The position numbers and the translations under genes are program-made. Below the pieces are notes generated by a model. It made no database searches and was not told the origin of the DNA. It saw only the letters and a program-made list of their open reading frames with translations. Shown piece by piece: positions 56,001 through 64,000 of a stretch of 64,000 nt of DNA; position 1 is the first letter of the stretch, and every line of letters starts with the position of its first letter. Origin of the DNA: Sphaerolaimus hirsutus (lineage: Eukaryota; Nematoda; Chromadorea; Monhysterida; Sphaerolaimidae). The DNA lies in NCBI GenBank assembly GCA_964036195.1, contig OZ038456.1:16926001-16990000 (forward strand), read 5' to 3'.

Positions 56001-59000
56001 CATCCCATTTAAGAAAGAATGTTGTCCAATGCCGAGATTTTTCGGGAAAAAATCCGGTGCCATTTTTTAGAACTAATACCATCCTCAAATCGAAACTGCC
56101 ACAGAAAACAACCCCCCCCCCCCGCCTCCGCAGTCACCAGAAGACACGCCGGGCGCCGAGTCGTCCGAGTCCAACTCGATCGCCCAGCACGGGTCCGGCG
56201 AGGCGGACTTCGACGCTCCCGACGGGCTCAAAATGCGTGCGCGGCCCGTGCAAAATAATTTACCCGACATAACATACGGGACGGGCGAGCGTCGGGCAAA
56301 TTCGGGCGGCAGGGCACATTTGGTACGTAGGAGAACACTTAGCGCTACTGGTTTGACTGCTGATGGAGGTAATAGGAGGTGGTCCACTGTGAGTTTGTTT
56401 GACAGTGTTTTTGGGTGGTTTTGTGGGTGCTAGTGTAGTTTTTTGGGAGGTTTAATCGATGTAACTACAGTGGGTGCTCGATATTTGAAATATTTTCAAT
56501 GTACCCCCATATCCCCATATGAACACAGCCGTTACAATGGTAATCAAAAAAAATTCCAGGATTTTTGCAGTGAGGGTGAAATTTACAGACCACTTATTTG
56601 CCAAATGTCTAATGATCAAATACGAGTAAAAACCAGTGATGCTTTTTCCCAGCCCACCCGAGCAATGTGAAAATACAATATTTGTGGGGGGGTTCATAAA
56701 TTGCGAAGGTCTAAAGATGGGAAAAGTGTTTTAACTTCACACATGCCAAAAAATGGTAATTATTTGAAAATTAGGTGTATATATGGTCGATACTATATTT
56801 TTATTTTCGATTTGTGTTATCGATACCTATACTCTGTAAACCTTTACTCTACTCTCGCAGTGTTATCCACCGGAAAATGGCGACTCCACGGCTGACATAA
56901 CTGCATTCACTGAGCCAGTTTTTCTGTGAATTTACGGGCGAAATTATGCCAAAAATCGAGAATTAATGATGTATTTAATTATCAATTGTCTCTGGAATAA
57001 TGGTATTTTGGGTGTTTTTTTCGGGTCTGCAATTAAATATGTTCTTTGACTGAGCGTCTAAACCTTATTTTGATTTGTGTGCTGATTTTCTATTGCCAGT
57101 TGGCAGCCAAATGTTGTGAAATTTCGTGCAAAATTATCCAATAGTGAGAGCAATGTATTTTGTAGCAAATGCGACCCAGCTACTACTCAACTTTTTTAAT
57201 TTGATACATAAGTAGTAGTAAATAGTGTAGATAAGTTTTCGTTCGTTTTTCAGATGGGATATGGTATTCAGTGCAAAGCATTTAGTCACATTGCATTGGG
57301 CTAGGGCCCATTCCGCATCAAAGCCCATTCCGCATCAAAGCCCATTCCGCATGTAGACCAATTATAGACACATTATGCCTGCAGGGGTAAGAAAGGGGGG
57401 TGGGTAACACCACCCCAAACCACCCAGCTATCTATCTATCCCTGGCGCAAATTTTTTTGGCTACATTCCCCTGAACACCCCCCCCCCTAGGGTGTCAAAT
57501 TTCCGTTTCCGTTTTCCGTTTCCGCCTTTCCGCAGGAAAATTTTTTACCTTTCCGTTTTCCGTTTTCCGGCAGCCGAAAAGTTTTTACCTTTCCGTTTTC
57601 CGGCAGCCGAAAAAATTTTACCTTTCCGTTTTCCGTTTTCCGGCAGCTGAAAATTTTTTACCTTTCCGTTTCCGTTTTTCCAGCTGAAAAATTTTTACCT
57701 TTCCGTTTCCGTTTTACCAGGCCATTTTTACATTTTCTGGCTCGATTTTCAGTTTTCTGGCTCTTTTCCATTGTTTTTCCAATCTGTATTTATCTTCAAT
57801 TGGCTCATCCCATTGTGTTGTTTTTGTCTCTTGGAGCAGCATTGACAACTGGGATTTCAGGGTCAGTGAAACAGGTGCTGTCAACCCAATTGAGTCATAT
57901 GCTGACACCAATAATTTATTCAAGTTTTGTCTGGTTGGTGTTGTGATGCTGTCAATTTGCAATTTTGGTGTTGATATTGCCAGCATGTCCATTTGGTGAT
58001 TTTATTTCATGCCCATTACTGCGACAATTTTATTCACCTTTGGACTCCTGTCGTTTTCTGCTATTTCATTCATGACTGATCTGGAGTTTGACAGCCATTC
58101 CCTCATGTTCATAGAACATTGGTTAAATAAAGCTTTGACTTTGTAATATAGTTCTAAAGCTTCAACTTCATTCGTGACACTCATGATGAAGTTATCGACG
58201 TAAATGTTGTTTATTATCATCGCCAACTGGTTTCGTTCCCCTTCATTTTCTTCATTTTCATTCATGTTGTTTATTGTCACATTTAAATGGTATTTTATGA
58301 CTGCTCCCAAAATTGCTGGGCTGCAGACAAGTCCAAACAGTCCACTGCTCCTAGACTGTGAAATTGTTGTAGTGTTTCCTTTCCTATGGCCACTATGGCT
58401 ACTTTTTGATGATTTTTTGTTGGTTCAGTTAAGCTTGAACTACAAGTGAAGTTACAGGCATGATCCATAGTTGCAGAATATACAGCTACCACAATCAAAG
58501 CCAAACAGGCAAACCTGCATGCAGGTTTTCCTTCTGCAAATTTGTCAATTACCGTGCTAATTTCACTTTATTTTTTTCCGTTTCCGTGAAAATTTTGCTT
58601 TCCGTTTTCCGGCATTTCATTTTTCTGTTTTCCAGCCGACAATTTTTTTTTACCTTTCCGTTTTCCGCTGAGTGAAATTCTTTTACCTTTCTGTTTTCCG
58701 TTTTCCGGCAGAAAATTTTTTTTTACCTTTCCGTTTTCCGTTTTCCGTAAAGTGAAAAAATTTTACCTTTCCGTTTTCCGTAGAAAATTTTTTTTGACAC
58801 CCTACCCCCCCCCCCCCACCCGCAAATTGCCTAGCTATCTAGCTATCTGGAGCGTTTTTGAGCAATTTTACCCTAATTTTCACCAAAATTCCCTAATTTT
58901 TATACTTTTTATAGATTTTCACTTTCAAAATAACGAGGTCATGTGTGTTTTATCACCTATTTTCAACATGCCAGGTATAATTTAATGATGTTCCGTGTCA

Positions 59001-62000
59001 ACATGCGGGATGGGTTTACATGCGGAATAGTGAACTGCCCATTGCATTGTAGCAAGTTTCGCGTTTTGCTATTTTTTGCTAGTAAAACGCTTTTTTGCTC
59101 CCAGACCTTGATAATAGAATATATTTTCATTATGCAATATTTTGTGATACCCTCAGAGTACAACTTAACAGTGCTACTTAACATTTATTTTTTATTGATT
59201 GTTTACAATATTAATTACTGTATTCATTTGTGTTGTGCACTTCTCTGAATTGAATTGTCTCTAGTTTTATTGCGTGTTGTAAACATTTGCACGATTTATA
59301 TGGTTATTCGGGGTTTTTGACTTTATATAAATGAATATCGATGAAAAATTACACTCTTTTAAATTAAATTGTTCTGGGAACAATTTTATTTCACTCTGTA
59401 CTGTGTTGCGATGTCACTAACATTCACACCTATCATAACACCCAGCTTTCCTTTGCTTGTACTTTTTTCATGTTTTCTTTTCACATATTTCCCTTGGTTA
59501 CCTTTTAGTTGTTTTTCTGTTTTAAATTCATTCGGGTATTTACTGAAAATTAGGTACCCTAAAGCTTTTAGGAACAATCCGGGCTAAATCCTACACCCTG
59601 TCAACTGACAAATTTTTTTTGTATGGTGAGTAATTTATTTGAAAACTTCATTATTCGCTTGTCCCGTATATCCTCGGACAATTCCCCTGCTCGAATAAAT
59701 CCCCCTCGAATAACTACCTCCAGTTAGCGGACTGAGAAGAAAAAAGCCTCCCGCGATCAACTCCCCCCTTCTTCATGGGTTGGAAAGACTTATCTGTATA
59801 AAAACGCTGTAAATTGCATGTGTACATTAAAAAAGAATGCATTCTTTTGCAGTTGGTGAATTTAACCCCATTCATAAACACCTTCCCGGTCACGTCCGGC
59901 AGCCATTTTTTGCTTTTACTTCTTACATCCTATCCCCAGTTCTAGGGCGCCCCAGAGACTGAAACTTGGGGGCGATATTGGCGCGACCCCCCCAATTCAT
60001 GCGAAGTAGAGGGGGGTTGCGCCAATATCTTCCCCAAGTTTCAGCCTCTGGGGCGCCCTAGAACTGGGGATAGGATATAAGAAGTAAAATCAAAAAATGG
60101 CTGCCGGACGTGACCGGGAAGGTGTTTACAAATATTGATTGGCCCTACACACACTAGTTTTCACTGTGACTGATGTGAAAACTGAAATGGCGACATGGCG
60201 ACATCCAGACTACTCTTTTTGTATGCTGTATGTGTTTTAGTTTTAAAATTCTCAAATTTTAACTTTCATTGATTCAACTTCCAATTTAGATTAAATAAAA
60301 TCATTCAACCGTGCTCATTAATTTGCATTTGAAAAAATTTCAGTTTTCATACGAAGTCACGGTGAAAACTAGTGTGTGTAGGCACATTATGTATATTTCT
60401 TAATATTCTAACGAAAAAAAAAATTCCTCCCCTCAAAAAATTCTGACGAAAAAATAACTCCACGGGGACTTATTAGAGGACTTTTTGAGGATATACGGTA
60501 AGTGAAAATAGAAGTCGTCAGTGGAATGACAACTATTCTGATACACTGAACGTATTCACTTGTTACTTTACTTAACACTCCCTCTACTGATCATTTCTAA
60601 TGCTGGTAAACTCGGCGGACATGAAAAATGATTTTTTTCCGATTTCCGTCCCGACGATTCGCATGCAATTTCCGATCCGAAAAACCCGGTCCCATTCACG
60701 CCCAACAAGTTAACAACACACACCTTTTCTAGTCAATTTCCCTCTCACCCCTGAGCTTGATGCCTCTGATGCCGTACACGGCGGCGGGCAGCGTGTTGGC
60801 GCTGGTCGGCGCGAAACGGTGGCATTCTTGGTCGCCCCAAGAGAGGAGGGTTAATGTGGCGCAGTTTGTTAAGTGGCACTTGATGTCCACTTTGGGTCGG
60901 TTTGAGTTTTGTGTCTGTGTTTGTGGTGGGTAGTGATGGAAAAGGCACCGGGAAAAATGGCACGGCACCGGCACCGGTGCCATTCCTCAGAAATGGCACC
61001 TGGCACCATGGGCACCGGCAAAAAAATGGCACCGCACCGGCATCGGTGCCATTCTGATAAAAATGGCACCGGCACCCTGGGGCACCGGCCGGTTGCCGGT
61101 GCTAGCACCGAAAGGTACCGGGCTGGATGTGCCGAGGTATTTAGCGTGTATTTTCTGATAGGCCGCACTTTCGGAAGTGCATATTTTACTTAATTCTTTT
61201 TCGATTTTGATGGTTGAGCATTTAAAATGATCAGAATGATGTGGTGATCGCTTTACCAGCAATTAGAATGATTCTGAATGATAACTCTAATATTTTATAC
61301 ACTCCAATACACATAGGTAGTCACTATTGTTACTCACAGGGATCGATATTTACAAAGAATGTAAGATAACTATTTTTTGTCATAAAGTGACAATAATTAT
61401 GAGCAAATAGGTGAAAGAAAAATAATATACAAATAATACATCTCAGTTTTTTGTTCGCTCCTTGGAAGGGTATGACAGCTTTCAAAGTATATTTGATGGG
61501 ATGTTTTTCCAAAGTAGACCAAAAACAGTTGGGTACATCGTTTTTGTTGTTTAAAATATGAATGTTGTAGTCAAAATTGAGGTGCCCCGGTGCCTTTCCA
61601 TCACTAGTGGTGGGATGTTACCGTATTTTTCTGAATATCGATAAATCCTTGGTTATGTAATTTATTGTGAATCTGGGGTCCATATAACGTATTTTTTCAC
61701 TGCCCCGCAGAATAATTTAAACTGATAAGAATCATTTCTCAAAATTTTCGTTTTTTTTTCGTTGCAAAATACCTGAAAAAGTGCTAAAAAAATTCCCCTG
61801 CAATTTGAAGTCAACTTTACCATAGGTGTCTACAGCAGAACCTTTTTGAAGAAAAAAACAATCTTATCAGTTGATCGCGAGCGCAGGGCGCCTTGTGCAG
61901 CGGCCGTACTTCGTGGGCGCGGGGGTGCGCAGTGTCACTCTGCTCATGCAGCCGCTCAGCGCCGCACATGCACAGCGTCAGTTGACGGGTTTGAGTTCGC

Positions 62001-63752
62001 ATTTGAGTTCACCGAGACTTTTCGGATTTGCTGCGTGTGTTAGAATTGGTTCATATGCGCGATTGGGATTTTGGACTTTTACATTTTTATCAAAACTCAA
62101 ATATTGTCGGCGCATTTTCCATTTGGAAATTTTCTCTAATCACGAAATTTTCTCTAATTCTAGTGAGCGCCAGCAGCGACCAGTACACGTGCGCGCACTG
62201 CGGCCATTCCTTCCAACTGCAGCATGTGCAAGTGTGTTTTCGTTGTTCACTGATATCTGCTACATATTCATCCCCCGCACGGTACCGATGAAAGTATAAC
62301 TGTATACCGTAGTGCCGTTTACCGGTATAACTGTATACCGTAGTACCGTTTACTCTGGGACTGTATCGATATTGGATGGGGGCCAGGACCGAACCGTGTA
62401 AAATGTCGAATGTCACCCAAATGGGAATGCAAAATACATAAAAAATGGCAAAGAGAGGTACTCTGTAAAGGACTGAGGCCTTCTGTGCATGTAAACCCTA
62501 ATTTTCACTCAAAATCGCTAGTTTTCATGCATTTTTTAAAGATTTTCACCTTCAAAATCACTAGTTCATGTGTTTTATTGTCTATTTTCAGCTATTTTTG
62601 TAGTGTATGTGCTTATATACCCATTTTTGGTAATTTTTCGCCTACTTTTCGCGCTTTTTCTGCCTTTTTTACATCTTGAAGAAGCCTATATATTGAACCA
62701 CTTCGAACCCCCAAATTTTTTTCCAGCAAAATATCTATACCTCCAGAGGAGCGATTAGCCACCTATCCAACCCCCTGGAGGGTCAAAATTAGGGTGTCAA
62801 CAAAAACTTTTTGGCGGAAAACGGAAACGGAAAAAATTTTGCACTTGCCGGAAAACGGAAACGGAAACGGAAAAAATCTTGCACCTGCCGGAAAACGGAA
62901 AACGGAAAAATTTGCTGAAATTATGCCGGAAACGGAAAAAATTTGCTGAAATTTTGCTGGAAATGGAAAAAAATTTGCAGAAATTTATCCAGAAATCAAA
63001 AAATTTGCAGAAATCTTTCTAGAAATAGAAACAATTCACATAATTGAGAACCTGCATGCATGTTTACCAGTTTGGCTGAAACAGAAAACAGAATTGAGCC
63101 AGAAAATTAAAAAAAGTTGGAGAAACAGACAATTGGGCCGGAAAACGGAAAAAAGGCGGAAAAACTGAAATTTTAGCCGGAAAACGGAAAATGAGCCGGA
63201 AAAACGGAAACGGAAAAAAAATTTAGCAGCCGGAAAACGGAAACGGAAACGGAAAAAAATTTGCCTGCGGAAACGGAAAACGGAAAGTTGACACCCTAGT
63301 CAAAATCTAGAATACCCCTGACATGCACAGAGACACAGGCTCTCTGTAAAGTAGTGGTAATTAACTCCCGGCGAAAATTGAAAAATATATGTAATTACCA
63401 CATTTACCGGCACACTACTACGGTACAGTAAACATCTCCCCACTAATTCCGGTACCATCCATTTATCCAACTTCTCAACACGCAGGAACTGCACAGTTCA
63501 AAGTGCCGCTGGTACTGGCGCAGCAAAAAGCACCTGCGCTACAGAAGTCGCGCCACCATGCAAAATCGCAGCCGCAATACTTTGCACATGCAAATGCAAG
63601 TGTGTAAATGGGCGGAGTTTGATGAGCACGTTGTTCAGGGTGAAGGTCAGGCTCTCGATGTTGTGCAAGGGGAAAGTACTGGATTTGGATGTGAAAATTT
63701 GGATGTGTCGGCTGATTTTCAGGTTGCTGGGAAGTTTAACATTGTGTGTTAA
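38086..63752 (+). CDS. BTBD7: BTBD7 orthologue (two BTB domains plus BACK region)
   Basis: Phase-consistent exons: 38086-38234, 38650-38941, 39584-39719, 41076-41329, 41725-41955, 42291-42496, 44138-44242, 44785-44903, 45171-45319, 45792-45942, 46014-46147, 46934-47148, 48520-48762, 49366-49497, 50401-50443, 50753-51048, 51998-52101, 53268-53488, 53826-53921, 55960-55983, 56134-56388 (1185 codons), then four weaker exons to a TAG/TAA-free terminal frame ending at 63752. The protein begins MGAENS, a myristoylation-type start like vertebrate BTBD7 (MGANAS). Collinear matches include SSWPTAELRCLVAELD, VLPRTYASVVLQGVYTDEVD, LFQPYADEARKLL, DTLYMV and VREFGL. BTBD7 is an adaptor linked to epithelial remodelling in vertebrates; the nematode homologue is, as I recall, hpo-9. 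The exact donors of exons 19 and 22 are uncertain. Confidence 0.88.
39915..40575. mobile_element. CAGGG-type element with CATGTAAACCCGGTGC motifs, interrupted
   Basis: Its two halves match 55563-55880 in inverted orientation (for example GCGCTAACCGGTGCCCAGAG). The palindromic element 40146-40382 is inserted in the middle. Confidence 0.6.
40146..40382. mobile_element. Palindromic element with ACTAGTTTTCAC-type ends
   Basis: Close relative of 60144-60382: both share GACTGATGTGAAAACTGAAA and a GGTGAAAACTAGTG right end. Confidence 0.7.
41394..41590. mobile_element. CTAGTTGACG palindromic element, BTBD7 intron 4
   Basis: CACACGCTAGTTGACGTCGC on the left and TGTCAACTAGTCTGTGTGGG on the right. It shares GTCGCAAATTCGTGTCAACT with the element at 44488. 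Confidence 0.7.
42587..42990. mobile_element. CAGGGGTATCC hAT-like copy, BTBD7 intron 6
   Basis: Left end CAGGGGTATCCTTG, GATAGATAGGG motifs, and a G run with TTCAGGGGATAATA on the right. The right TIR is not clear. Confidence 0.6.
43019..43394. mobile_element. GGCGCC-armed CAGGGCCGTATCC element, BTBD7 intron 6
   Basis: CAGGGCCGTATCCAGG on the left and CCTGGATACGTCCCTC on the right; flanks AAATGGAT and GAATCGAT match 6 of 8. The interior has GGCTGCAGCCCCCCC, ATTTTGCGCGCATGC and the ATTGGCGCCATGGCG array. Confidence 0.8.
44488..44709. mobile_element. CTAGTTGGCA palindromic element, BTBD7 intron 7
   Basis: CACACACGCTAGTTGGCATC on the left; ACACGAATACAGTTGACGGC on the right. Homologous to 41394-41590. 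Confidence 0.65.
44785..45942 (+). other. BTBD7: BTBD7 exons 8-10: second BTB domain
   Basis: Exon 8 includes LLPCHLFVLAARSQFFAG and joins exon 9 at G|GT to read FAGLFKARRQQ, matching FRNLLQRR. Exon 9 has IMLDESVLPRTYASVVLQG. Exon 10 has SLTEVQAIASG and DLYHIGTFLEFTKLAHG. Confidence 0.93.
46256..46695. mobile_element. GGCGCC-armed CAGGGCCGTATCC element, BTBD7 intron 11
   Basis: CAGGGCCGTATCCAGG on the left and CCTGGATACGTCCCTG on the right, with a perfect 8-bp duplication GATGTAGG (46248-46255 and 46696-46703). The interior has TTTGCGCGCGAGCGCGCA and the CCAATGGCGCCATGGCG array. Confidence 0.95.
46753..46860. repeat. Solo end of a GGGATC-armed element
   Basis: TAGGGTTCAAACGGGATTGTC followed by diverged CGGGATC repeats; no right end before exon 12. 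Confidence 0.6.
47276..48106. mobile_element. GTCGAC-TIR element, short copy
   Basis: GAGGCCTCTACTTCTAAAAG on the left and the complement of GAGGCGTCTACTTCTAAAAG on the right. It shares CACAAAATGCGATTT...AGTAAATCGCATTTTAAG and the GGACTTGTCGACTTTT repeats with 25751-28454, but has no satellite. Confidence 0.88.
47457..47650. mobile_element. About 190-bp element nested in the GTCGAC element
   Basis: The other copy reads CAACGTTTATGTGAAAAATG uninterrupted at 25927-25946. Here that site is split by sequence with ends TATACTCGGATGACAT and ATGTCTGCCGAGTATA. The target is TA-rich. Confidence 0.75.
49638..49948. repeat. Inverted arrays of ACTCCCAGTGCACGT
   Basis: About seven copies of (A/G)ACTC(C/T)CAGTGCACGTAA lie at 49638-49755 and five in the opposite orientation at 49845-49948, around a short core. 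It is probably another subterminal-array transposon. It lies in BTBD7 intron 14. Confidence 0.75.
51147..51949. mobile_element. hAT-like TAGGGTTCAAACG element, CGATATT arms
   Basis: Ends TAGGGTTCAAACGATAT and CGTTTGAACCCTA; perfect 8-bp duplication GTTTGAAC. Arms are arrays of CGATATTCGATATCGATATT. The duplication is itself part of the right end of an older GGGATC-armed element (TCGGCATCCCGTTTGAAC, then CCCTA at 51957-51961). Confidence 0.95.
52341..53156. mobile_element. CAGGGGTCTCC hAT copy interrupted by a TAGGGTTGG element
   Basis: CAGGGGTCTCCAAGG on the left, GGATACCCCTG on the right; flanks CCCTGCCA and TCCTATCA match 5 of 8. It contains 52383-53087. Confidence 0.75.
52383..53087. mobile_element. 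hAT-like TAGGGTTGG element, AAAAACGTTTTT arms
   Basis: Perfect 8-bp duplication GTTTCAGC at 52375-52382 and 53088-53095. The core is an inverted near-copy of 32560-33035, including GCGCGCTTGCGCGC. Confidence 0.96.
53961..54585. mobile_element. hAT-like TAGGGTGTCAA element, CCGTTTTCCG arms
   Basis: Perfect 8-bp duplication AATGGGAC at 53953-53960 and 54586-54593. It sits only about 30 bp beyond the probable donor of BTBD7 exon 19. Confidence 0.95.
54628..54832. mobile_element. Short CAGGGGTCTCC hAT copy
   Basis: CAGGGGTCTCCTAGG on the left, AAGAATCCCCTG on the right, with AGCTATCTATCTATC motifs. The flanks show no convincing duplication. Confidence 0.75.
54997..55562. mobile_element. hAT-like TAGGGTTCAAACG element, GGGATC arms
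   Basis: Ends TAGGGTTCAAACGGGAT and ATCCCGTTTGAACCCTA; perfect 8-bp duplication GTATTATT. Arms are arrays of TCGGGATCGGGATCGGGATT. Confidence 0.96.
55563..55880. repeat. CATGTAAACCCGGTGC element remnant
   Basis: Inverted partner of 39915-40575; ends near CTCCGGGGGGGGGG and ACACCCCTGG. Confidence 0.55.
55960..56388 (+). other. BTBD7: BTBD7 exons 20-21: microexon and PDI segment
   Basis: 55960-55983 is a 24-nt phase-0 exon (SIPKVSNQ) between TTACAG and GTATAC. Exon 21 follows a C-rich tract and reads SPEDTPGAESSESNS to NRRWST, including NNLPDITYGTG, similar to the NDLMPDIAVG region of vertebrate BTBD7. The microexon is supported only by its splice signals and phase. Confidence 0.6.
56389..57310. 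other. Intron or intergenic sequence, nothing recognised
   Basis: No repeats with identifiable ends and no supported exon. Confidence 0.4.
57488..58804. mobile_element. hAT-like TAGGGTGTCAA element carrying a BEL/Pao fragment
   Basis: TAGGGTGTCAAATTTCCG on the left, TTTGACACCCTA on the right, inserted in a C run (duplication probably CCCCCCCC). Arms are CCGTTTTCCG arrays. The core shares ACCACAATCAAAGCCAAACA with 15265-16247 (inverted) but has an extra coding-like segment on the minus strand. Confidence 0.88.
57730..58365 (-). pseudogene. BEL/Pao-type reverse transcriptase fragment inside a DNA transposon
   Basis: The minus strand encodes FGLVCSPAILGAVIKYHL, NNIYVDNFI (the YVDD-type catalytic box with the last Asp replaced by Asn), SMNMREWLSNS, DSIGLTAPVSL and TTQWDEP, in the order found in BEL/Pao LTR retroelements. 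A frame change separates the part upstream of 58365 and one in-frame stop lies at about 58001. It is a short relic without protease, RNase H or integrase, and non-functional as it stands. Confidence 0.8.
59876..60127. repeat. Near-perfect 252-bp hairpin (arms about 118 bp)
   Basis: AAACACCTTCCCGGTCACGT on the left is mirrored by ACGTGACCGGGAAGGTGTTT on the right. Complementarity continues inward through the TCTAGGGCGCCCC and GATATTGGCGCGACC regions with very few mismatches to a centre near 60001. Confidence 0.93.
60144..60382. mobile_element. Palindromic element with CCTACACACACTAGTTTTCA ends
   Basis: Right end GTGAAAACTAGTGTGTGTAGG complements the left. Homologous to 40146-40382. Confidence 0.8.
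60931..61606. mobile_element. hAT-like TAGTGATGG element, GGCACC arms
   Basis: Perfect 8-bp duplication GTGGTGGG at 60923-60930 and 61607-61614. Arms are GGCACCGG arrays. The core is collinear with 18060-18410. It lies within about 20 bp of the probable donor of putative exon 22. Confidence 0.95.
62790..63298. mobile_element. hAT-like TAGGGTGTCAA element, GGAAAACGG arms
   Basis: Perfect 8-bp duplication GTCAAAAT at 62782-62789 and 63299-63306. It is inserted in a CAGGGG-type hAT remnant that ends AATACCCCTG at 63320. Confidence 0.96.
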
Positions 63753-63916
63753 TACTAGAAAAAAATTTACCATGTATTTTTGAATTGTTAAGTCCCTCTC
63801 AGGACTCAAGTTTGATCAGATCCCTGATGTCCCAGTTCCGATCACAGTAAAAACGACAATATATAATTTGTCATCTCAAATGCATCTATTTTTGCTCTAT
63901 GCCTCAGATACTGAGC

Positions 63917-64000
63917 CATTTCCTCGAAATACCTTCCCCCTCGAAATACCCCCTCAAAATTACAACTTTGAAAAAACCGAGGGTATTTCGAGAAAATACG
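63917..64000. repeat. CCGTAT-family element, cut by window end
   Basis: CCTCGAAATACCTTCCCCC on the left and GGTATTTCGAGAAAATACG at the last bases; the final bases continue outside the window. Confidence 0.6.

Larger units (their letters stand above)
57315..59035. mobile_element. ATTCCGCATGTA-ended element interrupted by a TAGGGTGTCAA element
   Basis: The outer parts (57315-57487 and 58805-59035) are collinear with 13445-13812. Ends are ATTCCGCATGTAGACC and GGGTTTACATGCGGAATA. The insertion lies in its C run. Confidence 0.7.
59664..60498. mobile_element. CCGTAT-family element with two nested palindromes
   Basis: CCGTATATCCTCGGACAATT on the left and TTTTTGAGGATATACGG|TA on the right. The interior contains the hairpin at 59876-60127 and the palindromic element 60144-60382. 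Confidence 0.7.
60733..63752 (+). other. Four putative 3'-terminal exons (BTBD7 extension or separate gene)
   Basis: Candidate exons are 60733 to about 60918, 61871-61988, 62164-62231 and 63486-63752 (stop TAA). Each is bounded by AG and GT and the phases agree with exon 21. They read LMPLMPYTAAGSVLALVGAK, RPYFVGAGVRSVTLLMQPL, QYTCAHCGHSFQLQHVQ and SKCRWYWRSKKHLRYRSR. CAHC plus a downstream Cys may form a small zinc-binding unit. I know no counterpart in vertebrate BTBD7. A minus-strand frame over 60729-60983 competes with the first exon. Confidence 0.4.

Overview
The window is eukaryotic and metazoan: coding sequence is split into short exons with GT/AG introns, and more than half of the DNA is transposon-derived. 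A secreted 14-cysteine protein at 9.1-11.8 kb looks like the nematode chondroitin-proteoglycan-4 (CPG4) type. This, with a BTBD7/HPO-9-type gene, points to a nematode with a repeat-rich genome. I cannot name the species.

Layout. 1-9.04 kb: a 5'-incomplete non-LTR retrotransposon read as one enormous ORF (SGNH-type esterase region, tandem Cys-rich repeats, APE endonuclease, reverse transcriptase, CCHC knuckle) with an (AAT)n tail. 9.15-11.85 kb (-): a six-exon secreted CPG4-like gene whose first intron appears to be a DNA transposon inserted in the signal-peptide codons. 11.9-29.9 kb: gene-poor, packed with non-autonomous DNA transposons, including a 2.7 kb element that has expanded a 59-bp satellite into a giant hairpin. 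29.99-35.24 kb (+): a complete six-exon Rab1 gene. 38.09-63.75 kb (+): the BTBD7 orthologue, 21 phase-consistent exons to 56.39 kb plus four weaker downstream exons that end at a stop at 63.75 kb. Its introns are full of transposons.

Most of the transposons share one architecture: a short terminal inverted repeat (often TAGGG...CCCTA, or CAGGG...CCCTG), an 8-bp target-site duplication (TSD) as in hAT elements, and inverted subterminal arrays of a 6-15 bp motif around a unique core. The motif is family-specific: GGAAAACGG, GGCACC, GGGATC, CGATATT, ACGTTT, AAAAACGTTTT, GGCGCC. Two families with different ends and different arrays share a homologous core. One element carries a BEL/Pao reverse-transcriptase fragment. 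A second group (CCGTAT ends, TA target) occurs about ten times.

The three host genes are unrelated in function: an extracellular glycoprotein, an ER-Golgi trafficking GTPase and a BTB/BACK adaptor. Exon boundaries were set by hand from splice signals, reading phase and remembered family sequences. No alignment or database search was run.
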